DNA of 64,000 bases from Ampelocalamus luodianensis. Its lineage: Eukaryota > Streptophyta > Magnoliopsida > Poales > Poaceae. This document shows positions 1 to 11,378 of the stretch, piece after piece. Every line of letters starts with the position of its first letter. Positions within the stretch are counted from its first letter, which is position 1. A program made the position numbers and the translations under genes. Under the pieces are notes generated by a model. That model had not been told where the DNA came from, made no database searches, and saw nothing but the letters and a program-made list of their open reading frames with translations. The stretch covers positions 15,648,001-15,712,000 of the forward strand of contig CM070626.1 in the NCBI GenBank assembly GCA_036346255.1, in the 5' to 3' direction.

Positions 1-1701
1 AAATAATTTAATTAACGGATTCACTAATTTTTAATTGCCTTAATTTTTTTTATCCATCAGTCACCTACAGTTGCACAGTACTAAGGCTAAAATTGCAGTA
101 TCAAGTTATGTGTAATTTTAGCACAACTCTATTGTAACTTTTAGTTCTATTTGTTTTTGTTTTTGTTTTTTTGTATTTGTAAGGTTCACCTAGATTTACT
201 TTTGTCTTGTTTAGATTTTTTTCCCTTGTAACTTTTTTCGTACCATTAGATGAAAATCTAAAGGTGGGAACAAGTGAATGAAAAATAATAAATTTTCAGA
301 CAACTTACACATACATTCCTTTTAATTAATCGAGGATTATTAAATCCTCGTCAAGATCTCTCTTACCTTGCACGCCTCCTCCTGCCTCATTGGCATTGCC
401 CCCGACGCTGCTGCCTCCCACAACAACTAACAGCGCTATCCCTGCGAACTCCTCCACTAGCATCTCCCATTTTCTTCGATGTCTCCAATGTCTCACTATT
501 GTTGGATCCTTGCCCTCATTGCCAACTCCGCCCACAGCAAGCCGCCACACCCCATGCCTCGAGGCTGGAAACGAATCCTCTGACATTGCTAAGCAATGTC
601 ATGGATGAACAATGCCATGATATTGCGTAACCTTCGTCGGATCAAGAAACAACAGGGTGAATACTGTCCACAAATACTGCAGCAATACTGTAGCATTACA
701 CTGCTCACAACACTGTAGCAGTTGATCTAGTCCGTTCTTCTCAGATCGAGCGGCTCAGATCTGGGGAATATTATGGCACTGTTCACCCATAATATTTCTA
801 TAGAAATAGCAGCGCATCCCTCGAGGCTACGGTGTGCAGTCACGCCACATCACCACCACCGCTACTCCCCACCGGCTACCGCTGCCCACCATAATTCTAA
901 GGTTGGGGGCGTAGCGAATCCGAACTAAACCTGGTGAACTCTGGCCCTAAATCTCGTCAGAGCCTTGCTTAAGAACGAGGACTGAAGTGACCGACACACA
1001 AATGATGACGCAGATCCAAAGGTGATGATTTTTTATTTTATTTTTTTTTGGCGAGGAGGCAAAGAGTTCAACTGATGTCTAAAAAATTTTAGTCGACAGA
1101 TGTATATCATATTTGTATCTTCATTGCTAAAAAACAACTCGCGACAAGCTAGATAACATAGAAAAATAGAATTGAACGGCATGGTGGTTAATTATACCAA
1201 CTTGTGTTGACATTGAGGACAAGCTGACAACTAATTAATCATGATATAAATTAGATTTTTAAATATTTCCTCGTATTCATGCCCATGTTCGGTCTGAATA
1301 GAACTATAGAAGAATGTAGGTGGCGCGCATGAAGTGCTCGCAGATTCCTTAATAAAAGAAGGTTAACTGACTAGACAGAGACACAGGTGTTGTGTGCCGC
1401 CAAGACTATGCGGCTTGCTGTTGAGTCCGAAGTCAACTCACAATGCAATACATTCATTTGTCAAATTTAAGGGTGAACTGTCCATTGATTTGATATCTTA
1501 GCAGCAGATATGTTCGTAGAGAAACCTGATTAGCCGGCCGGCGGATTCCTTGATAATCACAATGAAGTCACGAAGTCAGTCAGGGTGCAGATTGCAGAAT
1601 GCCCCGTGCCCGTCCGCTACAATGCTAATCAAGTCACTCTTCCGGGCATCATCTGGCAGCGGAAGAAGAAAATGGCGACGCGGCTAGCAACACCCAAAAT
1701 C
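1..1701. other. Non-genic left flank of the Angela-like element
   Basis: No gene is supported here. Positions 1-320 are AT-rich with T-runs near 150-175. Positions 350-580 are moderately GC-rich and open on both strands (86 codons minus at 326-586, 72 codons plus at 390-608), but neither product is recognisable and they overlap, so I do not call a gene. A perfect palindrome (9-bp arms, 1-nt centre) lies at 582-600. A 10-bp direct repeat, cctcgaggct, brackets 567-818, which could be a small insertion, but I found no terminal inverted repeats. The last five bases, aaatc, are the target-site duplication of the next element. Confidence 0.6.
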
Positions 1702-3327
1702 TGAAGGATCGCGGCAAGACTACGATAGCACAAATAAAATTTTTACCGCGCAACCAAGGAACCACCGCAAGTAATAGATCACGAGATTACCACTAGACGC
1801 GCCGACTCGTAGCGGAAGTAGAGTCGATGTAGCGAGTTGATGCAGTCGTAGTCGTACTTGCTGCGCGTCTTCTCCTCCTACTCCGACGAACGTCGCAAGT
1901 TCTCCTCCAGCTCTTGAGGTCGTCGTGAGTTGCGGATCGTCCTTAGTGCTGATGCTTCGCAACAACACCTCCAAGGTATCCACACGTACGGGGCAGGGAC
2001 ACCACGCGCAGGAGTGCTAGCGCCGACGGCGTGGTTGAGGAGAGCGTGGCTATTAGGGTTTCGGGATTTTCCGATCGATCACTTCACCCCATGCCACTAC
2101 CTCTCTAAATATAGGCATCCATAATGGGTTCCGAACAAAAGGCCCATTAGGAACTCGTGGCCTATAAGAATTCGGATCTCCATCCAAATCAAATCCTTGC
2201 TCTTTAAGTGTGTGACCCTATAGGTTCGTGTGTAATCGGTTGTGACTCGGAAACTCTTTCCCGATCACGAGTCGTTAGCGGTACCTAGCAGCACATAACG
2301 ATTCCCGAACACACACAGAATATATCGGACAAACCTTAATGCAATATGATCTACGACCAGGTCCTTATCACTTACGACCAGCTCGTACTTAGTCACGACC
2401 AGTTCATAATCAGTTACAACCATTTCGTAACTCCTTACGACCAGTTAGTATCTAACTACGACCAGTTTGCAACTCCTTACGACCAGTTGGTGATTATGTC
2501 CGAGTAGTCTTCGACTAGGTCGTATCTCCATACGACTTCGACCAGTCTACGACCTCGGCAACTGAACGACCTGCTTATGTATTCTCCCTTTGCCTCACGA
2601 CATCTGGTTGAACTCCAGGTGAGATAATATGTCATCCATGGACTGTTCAATACTTTCTCGATCAAGTGTCGAATAACTTCGTGTGGTCAACACTTCGACC
2701 ACTAGTGGCATAGCCATGCACTTTCTTTATTCGACTACAACGAGGGGCCCAGAGACATCTCTCCCGTTATGTTAGGAGGGGCAAATCCCATATCCGATCA
2801 GTCACATTCCTCCACATGTTTCATAGCATACCCGAAAGCTACCTTTGTAACTACCCAGTTACGGAGTAGCGTTTGGCAACCCCTAAGAGTGCTATTACGC
2901 ATGTAGGAAACCATGTTGATCTCAGGTCTAAGAATTATACATCATCATTGCTTGAGACCAACTAACGACACATAGAATCATAACAATCTCAATAGTGTCT
3001 CAAGATGGGTCTTATCCAACACTATGTTCTCTAACATGTGTCCACATTATTGATTCGATATCTCTATATCCATGACCGGTGAAACATGGTCATCAATCAA
3101 TACATGTACTAGTCGTGGAGTCACTGGTGTTCCGACCAGTGACATTCGACTAGGGATACTTTTAGAACGACATCATATAAGATAAAGAGTTTCACCAACA
3201 AGTCACATACTCATTGATCTATATAACTGATGATTCATTCAAGGAACAAGATAACATATTATCAAAAGTTATGAACATAATGAAATACAATCATCTCTAT
3301 GATTGCCTCTAGGGCATATTTCCAACA
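1702..3327 (-). repeat. 3' LTR of the Angela-like element
   Basis: On the plus strand it starts tgaaggatcgcggc and ends atttccaaca, giving TG...CA ends in sense. It matches 8716-10330 along its whole length with scattered small differences. The open frames inside it recur in both LTR copies and are not genes. Confidence 0.96.
2351..2560. repeat. Tandem TACGACCAG-type repeats in the LTR
   Basis: The motif tacgaccag recurs roughly every 23-26 bp, about eight or nine times, with degenerate spacers. The same array is at 9361-9570 in the other LTR. A much more decayed version is recognisable at about 15860-16030 in the related solo LTR. Confidence 0.8.
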
Positions 3328-3338
3328 GTCTCCCACTT
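3328..3338 (-). other. Polypurine tract of the Angela-like element
   Basis: Sense sequence AGTGGGAGAC lies directly upstream of the 3' LTR. This is the standard position and composition of the plus-strand priming site in Copia elements. Confidence 0.85.
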
Positions 3339-3347
3339 GCACTAGAG

Positions 3348-6300
3348 TCAATCATTTAAGTATCTAATACCGATAGCTCTTGTGTGCGCCTCATGCTTTG
3401 GCTGTGTGAGAGGCTTAGTCAACGGATCAGCAACATTTAAATCCGTATGAATTTTGCATATCTTAACATCTCCTCTATCCACCAATTCGCGAATAAGGTG
3501 GTAACGCCTGAGTATATGCTTGGACTTCTGATGGGATCTAGGCTCCTTAGCCTGCGCAATGGCTCCATTATTGTCACAATAGAGATCCATTGGGCCCAAG
3601 GCACTCGGAACCATACCCAATTCAGTAATGAAATTCCTTATCCAAACACCTTCCTTCGCAGCTTCAGAAGCCGCAATGTACTCAGCCTCCGTCGTAGAAT
3701 CAGCAACCGTCCCTTGCTTGGAACTTTTCCGACTTCATCGCTCCTCCATTCAAAATGAACACATAACCAGATTGCGAACGATAATCATCTTTGTCGGTTT
3801 GGAAGCTTGCATCGGTGTAACCATTTACAACGAGCTCTTCATTACCGCCATAAACTAGGAACGCATCCTTAGTCCTTCTCAAGTACTTAAGAATGTTTTT
3901 CACAGCTGTCCAGTGACCTTCAGGGATCGACTTGGTATCTACTCGTAACACTTAGAGCATATGATACATCTGGTCGAGTACATATCATGGCGTACATGAT
4001 GGATCCAATAGCTGAAGCATATTGAATACCATTCATACGGTCTCGCTCATCAGTTGTCGAAGGACACTGACTCTTGCTAAGACTTATGCCATGTGACATA
4101 GGCAAGAACCCTTTCTTGGCATCCTGCATGCTGAACCGAATCAACATCTTGTCAATATAAGTACTTTGGCATAATCCAATTAGCCTTCTTGACCTATCTC
4201 TTTAGATCTTTATCCCTAAGATATATGCTGCCTCTCCTAGGTCCTTCATAGAAAAACTATTTTTCAATGATACCTTAACAGATTCCAGCATTGGAATGTC
4301 ATTCCCGATCAATAATATGTCATCTACATATAGGATCGAATAACGAGTGCGCTCCCACTAACCTTCATGTAAACACAAGGTTCTTCTTTGTTCTTGTGAA
4401 ACCAAACCTTTTGATCTCCTCATCAAAACGTATATTCCAACTCCGAGATGCTTGCTTCAACCCATAAATCGACTTTTGAAGTTTGCATACTTTACTAGCA
4501 TTCTTTGGATCGACAAAACCTTCAGGCTGTGTCATGTACACATCTTCACTTAGGTTTCCATTAAGGAAAGCCGTTTTGACATCCATTTGTCATATCTCAT
4601 AGTCGAAATATGCAGCAATAGCTAGAATGATCTGTATAAATTTAAGCATCGCTACCGGTGAGAAAGTCTCATCGTAGTCAACCCCTTGAACTTGTCGAAA
4701 CCCTTTTGCGACTAGTCGAGCTTTATGAATGTAAACATTTCCATCCATATCAATCTTTTTCTTATAGATCCATTTGCACTCAATGGTTTTAACACCATCA
4801 AAAGGATCGACCAGGTTCCAAACCTGATTGTCACTCATGGAGTCTATCTCGGACTTCATGGCTTCAAGCCATCTCTCAGAGTCTGGGTCCATCATCGCTT
4901 CCTCATACGACTTAGGCTCATCATTATTCAACAACAATACATCATTCCCATACCTTATAGGTAATTGACGTGGCCTTTTAGATCTACGTGGGGCTGATGC
5001 CTCATCTACAGTTTCAACAACAATTTGTTCATCCTGTAGAGGTTCAGTAGGAGTTGAAATATTTTCAGATGTTTCTCGAATTTCTTCGAGTTGCACCTTT
5101 CTCCCACTGACTTCTTTTGAAAGAAACTCTTTCTCCAAAAAGACACCATTTCGGGCAACAAAAACTTTGCCCTCTTCCCTGTTGTAGAAGTAGTATCCTT
5201 TGGTTTCCCTAGGATATCCTATAAAGAAGCATTTATCAGACTTGGGTGTGAGTTTATCAGACGTCAAACGTTTAACATAGACATCACATCCCCAAATCCT
5301 TAGAAAAGACAAACTAGGACTCTTCCCAGTCCACATCTCATATGGTGTCTTATCTACTGATTTTGATGGTAATTTATTTAAAGTGAAAGCGGCAGTTTCA
5401 AGAGCGTAACCCCAAAAATACAATGGCAAATCAGATTGGCTCATCATCGATCGAACCATGTCCAACAAAGTCCGATTACGCCGCTCGGACACCCCATTCC
5501 ATTGTGGAGTTCCTGGTGGTGTAAGCGGTGGAACAATTCCACATTGTTTCAAATGATCACCAAATTCATGGCTCAAAAATTCACCTCCACGATCAGATCG
5601 TAGGGATTTGATTGTCTTGCCAAGTTGATTATGTACCTCACTCTGGAACTCCTTGAACTTTTCAAAGGATTCCGACTTGTGCCTCATTAAGTAGACATAT
5701 CCATATCTACTATAGTCATCGGTGAAGGTAATGAAGTACTGAAAACCACCTCTAGCTGTCGTGCTCATTGGTCCACACACATCAGTATGTACGAGTGCCA
5801 ACTGGTCGGACGCCCTCTCAACTCGACCGGTGAAAGGGGTCTTGGTCATTTTTCCGAGTAGGCAAGATTCGCACGTTTCAAATGATTCCAAATCAAATGA
5901 GTTTAGAATTCCATCATCATGGAGCTTCTTCATACGTTTCTCACTTATGTGACCCAAACGACAATGCCAAATAAAAGTGGAATTCATGTTATTAGGCCTA
6001 AGCCTTTTCGCATTAATATTATAGACGGGTGCAACATCAAGATTTAAAATAAACAACCCATTCAAGACAGGTGCATAGCCATAAAACACTTCATTCAAAA
6101 ATATAGAACAACCATTGTTCTCAATAATGAATTTATAACCCTCTGCCATCAAACATGAGGCAGAGATAATGTTTCTACTCATGGCTGGAACGTAATAACA
6201 ATTATTTAATTCCATAATAAATCCACGAAGGCAAAAGTAATGGCAAGGTCCGACGGTGATGCAAAGCAACCCTTGCTTTATTCCCGACGCGAAGATCCAT

Positions 6301-6450
6301 TTCGCCTCTTGCAACTCTCCTAATCCTTGTTAGACTCTGCATTGAATTGCAAATATGAGCAACTGATCCGGTATCAAATACCCATGAGTTAACAGAAGAA
6401 TCAGCAAGAAAAACATCTATAACATTAATACCTGAAGTGGAAGGTTTAGT
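3348..6450 (-). pseudogene. Copia pol (protease-integrase-RT-RNase H), broken
   Basis: The protease start (DTGS motif) is near 6390 in the frame that ends at 6202. The longest open stretch, 4590-6314 (574 codons), holds the integrase zinc finger (His117, His122, Cys148, Cys151), the integrase catalytic core with Asp178, Asp241 and Glu277 (the last two spaced 35 apart), and the start of RT. A TGA at 4590-4592 replaces the Trp codon just before the MDVKTAFLNG block, which continues open at 4365-4586. Later RT and RNase H blocks sit in shifted frames at 3920-4147, 3700-3951 and 3348-3620; the last carries CDNNGAI and the C-terminal DPLTKPL motif. At least three frame breaks plus the nonsense codon mean no full polyprotein can be made from this copy. 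Confidence 0.93.
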
Positions 6451-7270
6451 CCCACCATTCTTTTTCAGATCAGCCAGGTATTTCTTACAGTTCCTCTTCC
6501 AATGTCCTAGCTCTTTGCAGTAAAAACATTCATTCTCTTGAGTCGGGCCAGACTTAGTCTTGGGCTTAGGCTTGTTGGTTTGGATCTTATCCGAAGTTTT
6601 AGCCTTGCCCTTTCCATTGACCTTAGTCTTAGCCTTCTTTTTGAAGCTCGTACTCTTTTGCACCATCATCACATGGCTGTTGCTTTTCTTAATGCTGTCT
6701 TCTGCAGTCTTGAGCATCATATGCAGTTCGGTGAGATTCTTGTCTAAACTATTCATATGGAAGTTCGAATGAACGCCCATAGCTTGCAGTGAAGTGAAGC
6801 AAGAATCAAATCAGAGCGAACTCTTGACTAAGTGGAAAACCAAGTTTTCCAAGCTCGTGTGTAACCAACCATCTTGATCACATGTGGGCTCACGGACTAC
6901 CCTCACTAGCTTACACCCAAACAAGTTCTTTGAGATCTCATATCTCTCGGTTCTTGCTTGTGTCTCAAACATGCCTTTGAGCGCCACGATCATATCATAG
7001 GCCTCAATGTTCTCAAACCGCTCAAGGTCCGAGTTCATAGCGGCAAGCATGAGACAGACTAACATCAAGGGACTCATCACATGCCTTTTATAGGCGCTTT
7101 TAAGAGTAGCAAGACATTTTCAGCAGCACATCCGGAATTGGTTCCTCTAGAACATGTTCCTTTTATCTTGCCTAAGAACAATTCTTAGGTTGCGGGACCA
7201 ATCCGCAAAATTTGTTCCATTCAGTTTTTCCTTATCAAGTATCGAGCATAAAGCAAAAGCGGATGTAGGT
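6300..7270 (-). pseudogene. Copia gag (Angela-like), frameshifted
   Basis: Gag homology begins near 7270 with an LNGTNFADWSRNLRIVL-like block, stops after about 30 residues, resumes at 7080-6811 (EAYDMIVALKGMF block) and continues in another frame from 6780. The 6780-6202 frame contains a CCHC zinc knuckle (CX2CX4HX4C, CFYCKELGHWKRNC) near 6480-6537 after a Lys-rich stretch, then enters protease. Gag forms the virus-like particle around the RNA. The breaks at about 7170 and 6800 disable this copy, though small indels could also be consensus errors. Confidence 0.88.
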
Positions 7271-8702
7271 ACAGCAGATTGGTGCCATGATCTACAACAT
7301 AAAATATGCAAAACTAAGACATATGTTCAAAAGTAACTTGTATTAAACAATTTAATAAAGATACTCCCACTAAATACCATATCCTCTTATGACATTCTAG
7401 TGATTCAAGACCCATAATTAATTAATCTCCTAGTGAGCTTTGGCATCACTGCTAGAAGATTAGTGAATATGGTAAGCAACCATTTGCTAATCATATCTCT
7501 ATATGACTCTTGTTGTTGGGCAGCATCTCTATGCTCCAGTACCCAACCCTATGCCCCAAGGTCCACAACCGTTATGATGACCTTGTCAAGTTAGACCAAT
7601 GCTAAGCGTGTAAGTGTCTGACACAAACCCATCTAGTCAAGGAGAGTTAATGACACTCTGCTTTGGTAAGACCTACCATTAAAATACAAGACTTTGGATG
7701 GTGCAGCAAATTGGGAGGGCATCAATTTTAACTCAATATTAAGTAAGGGAATTTTACTTCTACCATGTTAAGAGCATACAAAGCAATTAAATAACATGCA
7801 TAGAAATAAATAAACAAAAGAAAAGCATCCACAGACAATCATATTGTATTGTGATATAGTATGACCCTTCCATAAGGTGATCTCCATCGCCGTGCTTCCT
7901 GTGCGCCATGTCTCCAAGTACTCCCACTAAACCATTACTGCTAATAGTACTAGTGATAAAATACAAAGCGTGAAAAGGCATCACAAGTCGACACGCAGGC
8001 CGTTTTACAAATATAGACAGCCTTGGGCTGCAATAAGCATGACACGCAGGTCATGAACATTACACACATACATGCATCTCATACATTACGAGTCATACTA
8101 TTCACAAAATCCTGCAAAAACAAGTTAGACATAGAATTGCATTCTATCTAACGTATGGCATGAATTAGCAAAACCAAAAGCCAAGTTAAGGTCCTAATCC
8201 ACAGGAGTGGCAACCCGCACCAAAAGGACGGAAGCCCTATCTATATTCTAAGGTCCTGCTCGGCGGTTCCGCTCGCCGGTGAGCGGAGCGGGGTCACAGG
8301 GGCGGCAGCCCCTGTATGCGAAAATTTTCGGACAATGTAGATCCAATCTACTGATCCGTCCATGTAAATCGCATTGGATCAATCATATTAACCCTTTCCG
8401 ATCGCAACTCTGATTCGATCAACCAGATTGATCTTCGCGTGCTCCATGGATTTACGATCACTGTCTGCCCCGATGGCGGAAACCCGACCGGTAGAGGCAA
8501 GTCGTGATACGACCATGAACGCACGATCACAGAATAACGATCATCAATCACCTTACGACCACCGCGCTTGGATGATCATATCGACCATCGCCAAGAACGA
8601 TCTATCACATAGAACAACCAACAGAAATAGAAATAGATCACATCTATGACTCCCCGCATATCACCATATGCATCTAATCTGAATCTAAAACTAAGCGGGA
8701 TG
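7271..8702 (-). other. 5' leader of the Angela-like element
   Basis: This is non-coding sequence between the primer-binding site and the gag remnants. Only short open frames occur and none is recognisable. A leader of about 1.4 kb is plausible for this Copia group. Confidence 0.7.
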
Positions 8703-8714
8703 GCTCTGATACCA
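8703..8714 (-). other. Primer-binding site, tRNA-iMet type
   Basis: Sense sequence TGGTATCAGAGC, complementary to the 3' end of plant initiator tRNA-Met, lies one base from the 5' LTR. This fixes the orientation of the element. Confidence 0.93.
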
Positions 8715-8715
8715 C

Positions 8716-10330
8716 TGAAGGATCGCGGCAAGGCTACGATAGCACAAACAAAAATTTTACCGCGCAACCAAGGAACCACCGCAAGTAATAGATCACGAGA
8801 TTACCACTAGACGCGCCGACTCGTAGCGGAAGTAGAGTCGATGTAGCGAGTTGATGCAGTCGTAGTCGTACTTGCTGCGCGTCTTCTCCTCCTACTCCGA
8901 CGAACGTCGCAAGTTCTCCTCCAGCTCCTGAGGTCGTCGTGAGTTGCGGATCGTCCTTAGTGCTGATGCTTCGCAACAACACCTCCAAGGTATCCACACG
9001 TACGGGGCAGGGACACCACGCGCAGGAGTGCTAGCGCCGACGGCGTGGTTGAGGAGAGCGTGGCTATTAGGGTTTCGGGATTTTCCGATCGATCACTTCA
9101 CCCCATGCCACCACCTCTCTAAATATAGGCATCCATAATGGGTTCCGAACAGAAGGCCCATTAGGAACTCGTGGCCTATAAGAATTCGGATCTCCATCCA
9201 AATCAAATCCTTGCCCTTTAAGTGTGTGACCCTATAGGTTCGTGTGTAATCGGTTGTGACTCGGAAACTCTTTCCCGATCACGAGTCGTTAGCGGTACCT
9301 AGCAGCACATAACGATTCCCGAACACACACAGAATATATCGGACGAACCTTAATGCAATATGATCTACGACCAGGTCCTTATCACTTACGACCAGCTCGT
9401 ACTTAGTCACGACCAGTTCATAATCAGTTACAACCAGTTCGTAACTCCTTACGACCAGTTAGTATCTAACTACGACCAGTTTGCAACTCCTTACGACCAG
9501 TTGGTCATTATGTCCGAGTAGTCTTCGACTAGGTCGTATCTCCATACGACTTCGACCAGTCTACGACCTCGGCAACTGAACGACCTGCTTATGTATTCTC
9601 TCTTTGCCTCACGACATCTGGTTGAACTCCAGGTGAGATAATATGTCATCCATGGACTGTTCAATACTTTCGATCAAGTGTCGAATAACCGTGTGGTCGA
9701 CACTTCGACCACTAGTGGCATGGCCATGCACTTTCTTTATTCGACTACAACGAGGGCCCGAGACATCTCTCCGTTATGTTAGGAGGGCAAATCCACATCC
9801 GATCGGTCACATTCCTCCACATGTTTCATAGCATACCCGAAAGCTACCTTTATAACTACCGATTCACGGAGTAGCGTTTGGCAACCCCTAAGAGTGCTAT
9901 TACGCATGTAGGAAACCATGCGATCTCAGTCTAAGGATTATACATCATCATTGCTTGAGACAAACTAACGACACATAGAATCATAACAATCTCAATAGTG
10001 TCTCAAGGTGGGTCTTATCCAACACTATGTTCTCTAACATGTGTCCACATTATTGATTCGATATCTCTATATCCATGACCGGTGAAACATGGTCATCAAT
10101 TAATACATGTACTAGTCGTGGAGTCACTGGTGTTCCGACCAGTGACATTCGACTAGGGATACTTTTAGAACGACATCATATAAGATAAAGAGTTTCACCA
10201 ACAAGTCACATACTCATTGATCTATATAACTGATGATTCATTCAAGGAATAAGATAACATATTATCAAAAGTTATGAACATAATGAAATACAATCATCTC
10301 TATGATTGCCTCTAGGGCATATTTCCAACA
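8716..10330 (-). repeat. 5' LTR of the Angela-like element
   Basis: It matches 1702-3327. It is 11 bp shorter, with a cluster of 1-2 bp losses in 9660-9930, several in C/G runs or CAG contexts. The TSD copy aaatc follows at 10331-10335. Confidence 0.96.
9361..9570. repeat. Tandem TACGACCAG-type repeats, second LTR copy
   Basis: This is the counterpart of the array at 2351-2560, with nearly identical units. Confidence 0.8.
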
Positions 10331-10445
10331 AAATCCCCCGTGCTGCCTGAGCTGAGGCGTGTAGGACGGGGCAGGCCCAAGCAAATCGCGCGACCTCTTG
10401 CCGTCTTTCGCAAACTTGACGGCGCGGCCTCGCGCAGGCAAAACT

Positions 10446-10938
10446 AGGGAATGGAACGGATTGAATAGTCTCAAATATGAATCTATATTTTTAAAACGAA
10501 TACGAATTCGAACATTCTGGAATACAAATACGAATCGAATATGTACTTAATTTGGTCAAATGCGAATATCCTACAACTTTTACGATATATCCGCATTCAA
10601 ATGAAAAACGAGTATTATCCAGGAAAAATGGATAGTATTCGTATTCGTATCGGGAAAAAACGGCTAGTATTTGTATTCGTATCTGGAAAAAAAACATATA
10701 GTATTCGTATTTGTTTTTTCTAGATACTATCCTTTTTTTTTTCTCCGAATACGGATACTATCTATTTTTCCCGGATAGTACCCGGATACGAATAACACCA
10801 AATACGGATGCGGATACTATCTATTGTCCCCGGATATTACTCTTTTTCATTCAAATGCGGATTTTACTTACTATATTTCTATTTTCACAAATACAAATAT
10901 CGAATAAAACATATTATCCTTTACCCTTTCTCACCCTA
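10446..10938. mobile_element. Ac/Ds-like (hAT) non-autonomous element, probable
   Basis: The left end reads tagggaatggaacgga and the reverse complement of the right end reads tagggtgagaaagggta, similar to grass Ac/Ds-like terminal repeats. The interior is packed with degenerate subterminal motifs in both orientations (attcgtattcg, ggatactatc), typical of hAT transposase-binding arrays. There is no coding capacity. The 8-bp flanks do not form a clean duplication, so the exact ends are uncertain. Confidence 0.5.
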
Positions 10939-11132
10939 CGCAGAACACAATAAGCTGCCGCGCGGAGCAACTCAAATAGGCTGATGAGTGATGATGGCCG
11001 AGGGACCACTGCCCGTACTCCTCGGCCTCACGTGGATTGAGTCTAAGCTATTCGAACGCAGCCGCGACCTTGTTTGGACCGGTTAATCTTTTTTGGGCGG
11101 CCCAGATTCTATCAACTCTTTACAAGCTATTT

Positions 11133-11148
11133 ATGTCCCATCGGCTAA
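11133..11148. repeat. LINE target-site duplication, left copy
   Basis: The 16-bp word atgtcccatcggctaa occurs here and again at 23911-23926, directly after an A-run. The two copies are about 12.8 kb apart and bracket the L1 element and all its nested insertions. Confidence 0.93.
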
Positions 11149-11378
11149 GGATATCTTACCTCCTGACACAATGAAGAACTATTTTGCTTTATATGAAATG
11201 GGATCATCTCTGGGTGTAGTACTGGATATGGATATGGACACCTAAAGATCTTACGACTAGGGCAGAATCAAGTTAGGGATCAAGGATTTGACCAAAATTC
11301 CAACATCAACTGAGGTAACTTCACTTGACTTGCTCCTGTATGATGTCTATTTCCAAATTGAGTCAATAGTTGAGATGG

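Larger units (their letters stand above)
1702..10330 (-). mobile_element. Complete Angela/BARE-like Copia LTR retrotransposon
   Basis: This is a full-length Copia element read on the minus strand. Two long LTRs (1626 and 1615 bp) flank an internal region with gag, protease, integrase, reverse transcriptase and RNase H remnants in Copia order. The sense LTR begins TGTTGGAAATATGCCCTAG and ends CCTTCA, as expected for the Angela/BARE group. A perfect 5-bp TSD, aaatc, is present at 1697-1701 and 10331-10335. A tRNA-iMet type primer-binding site abuts the 5' LTR and a purine-rich tract abuts the 3' LTR. The LTRs are nearly identical, so insertion is fairly recent, yet the coding region has one clear nonsense codon and several frameshifts, so this copy appears non-autonomous. 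Family assignment is by recognition only. Confidence 0.96.

Noticed and set aside
556..828. Direct repeat cctcgaggct as the TSD of a small insertion
   Set aside because: No terminal inverted repeats or retroelement features lie between the repeats. The 10-bp match may be chance or a local duplication.
1720..2124. Two open stretches (87 and 64 codons) repeated at 8734-9138 as a gene pair
   Set aside because: They are in the two LTRs of one element. Their duplication is explained by the LTR pair and they have no domain.
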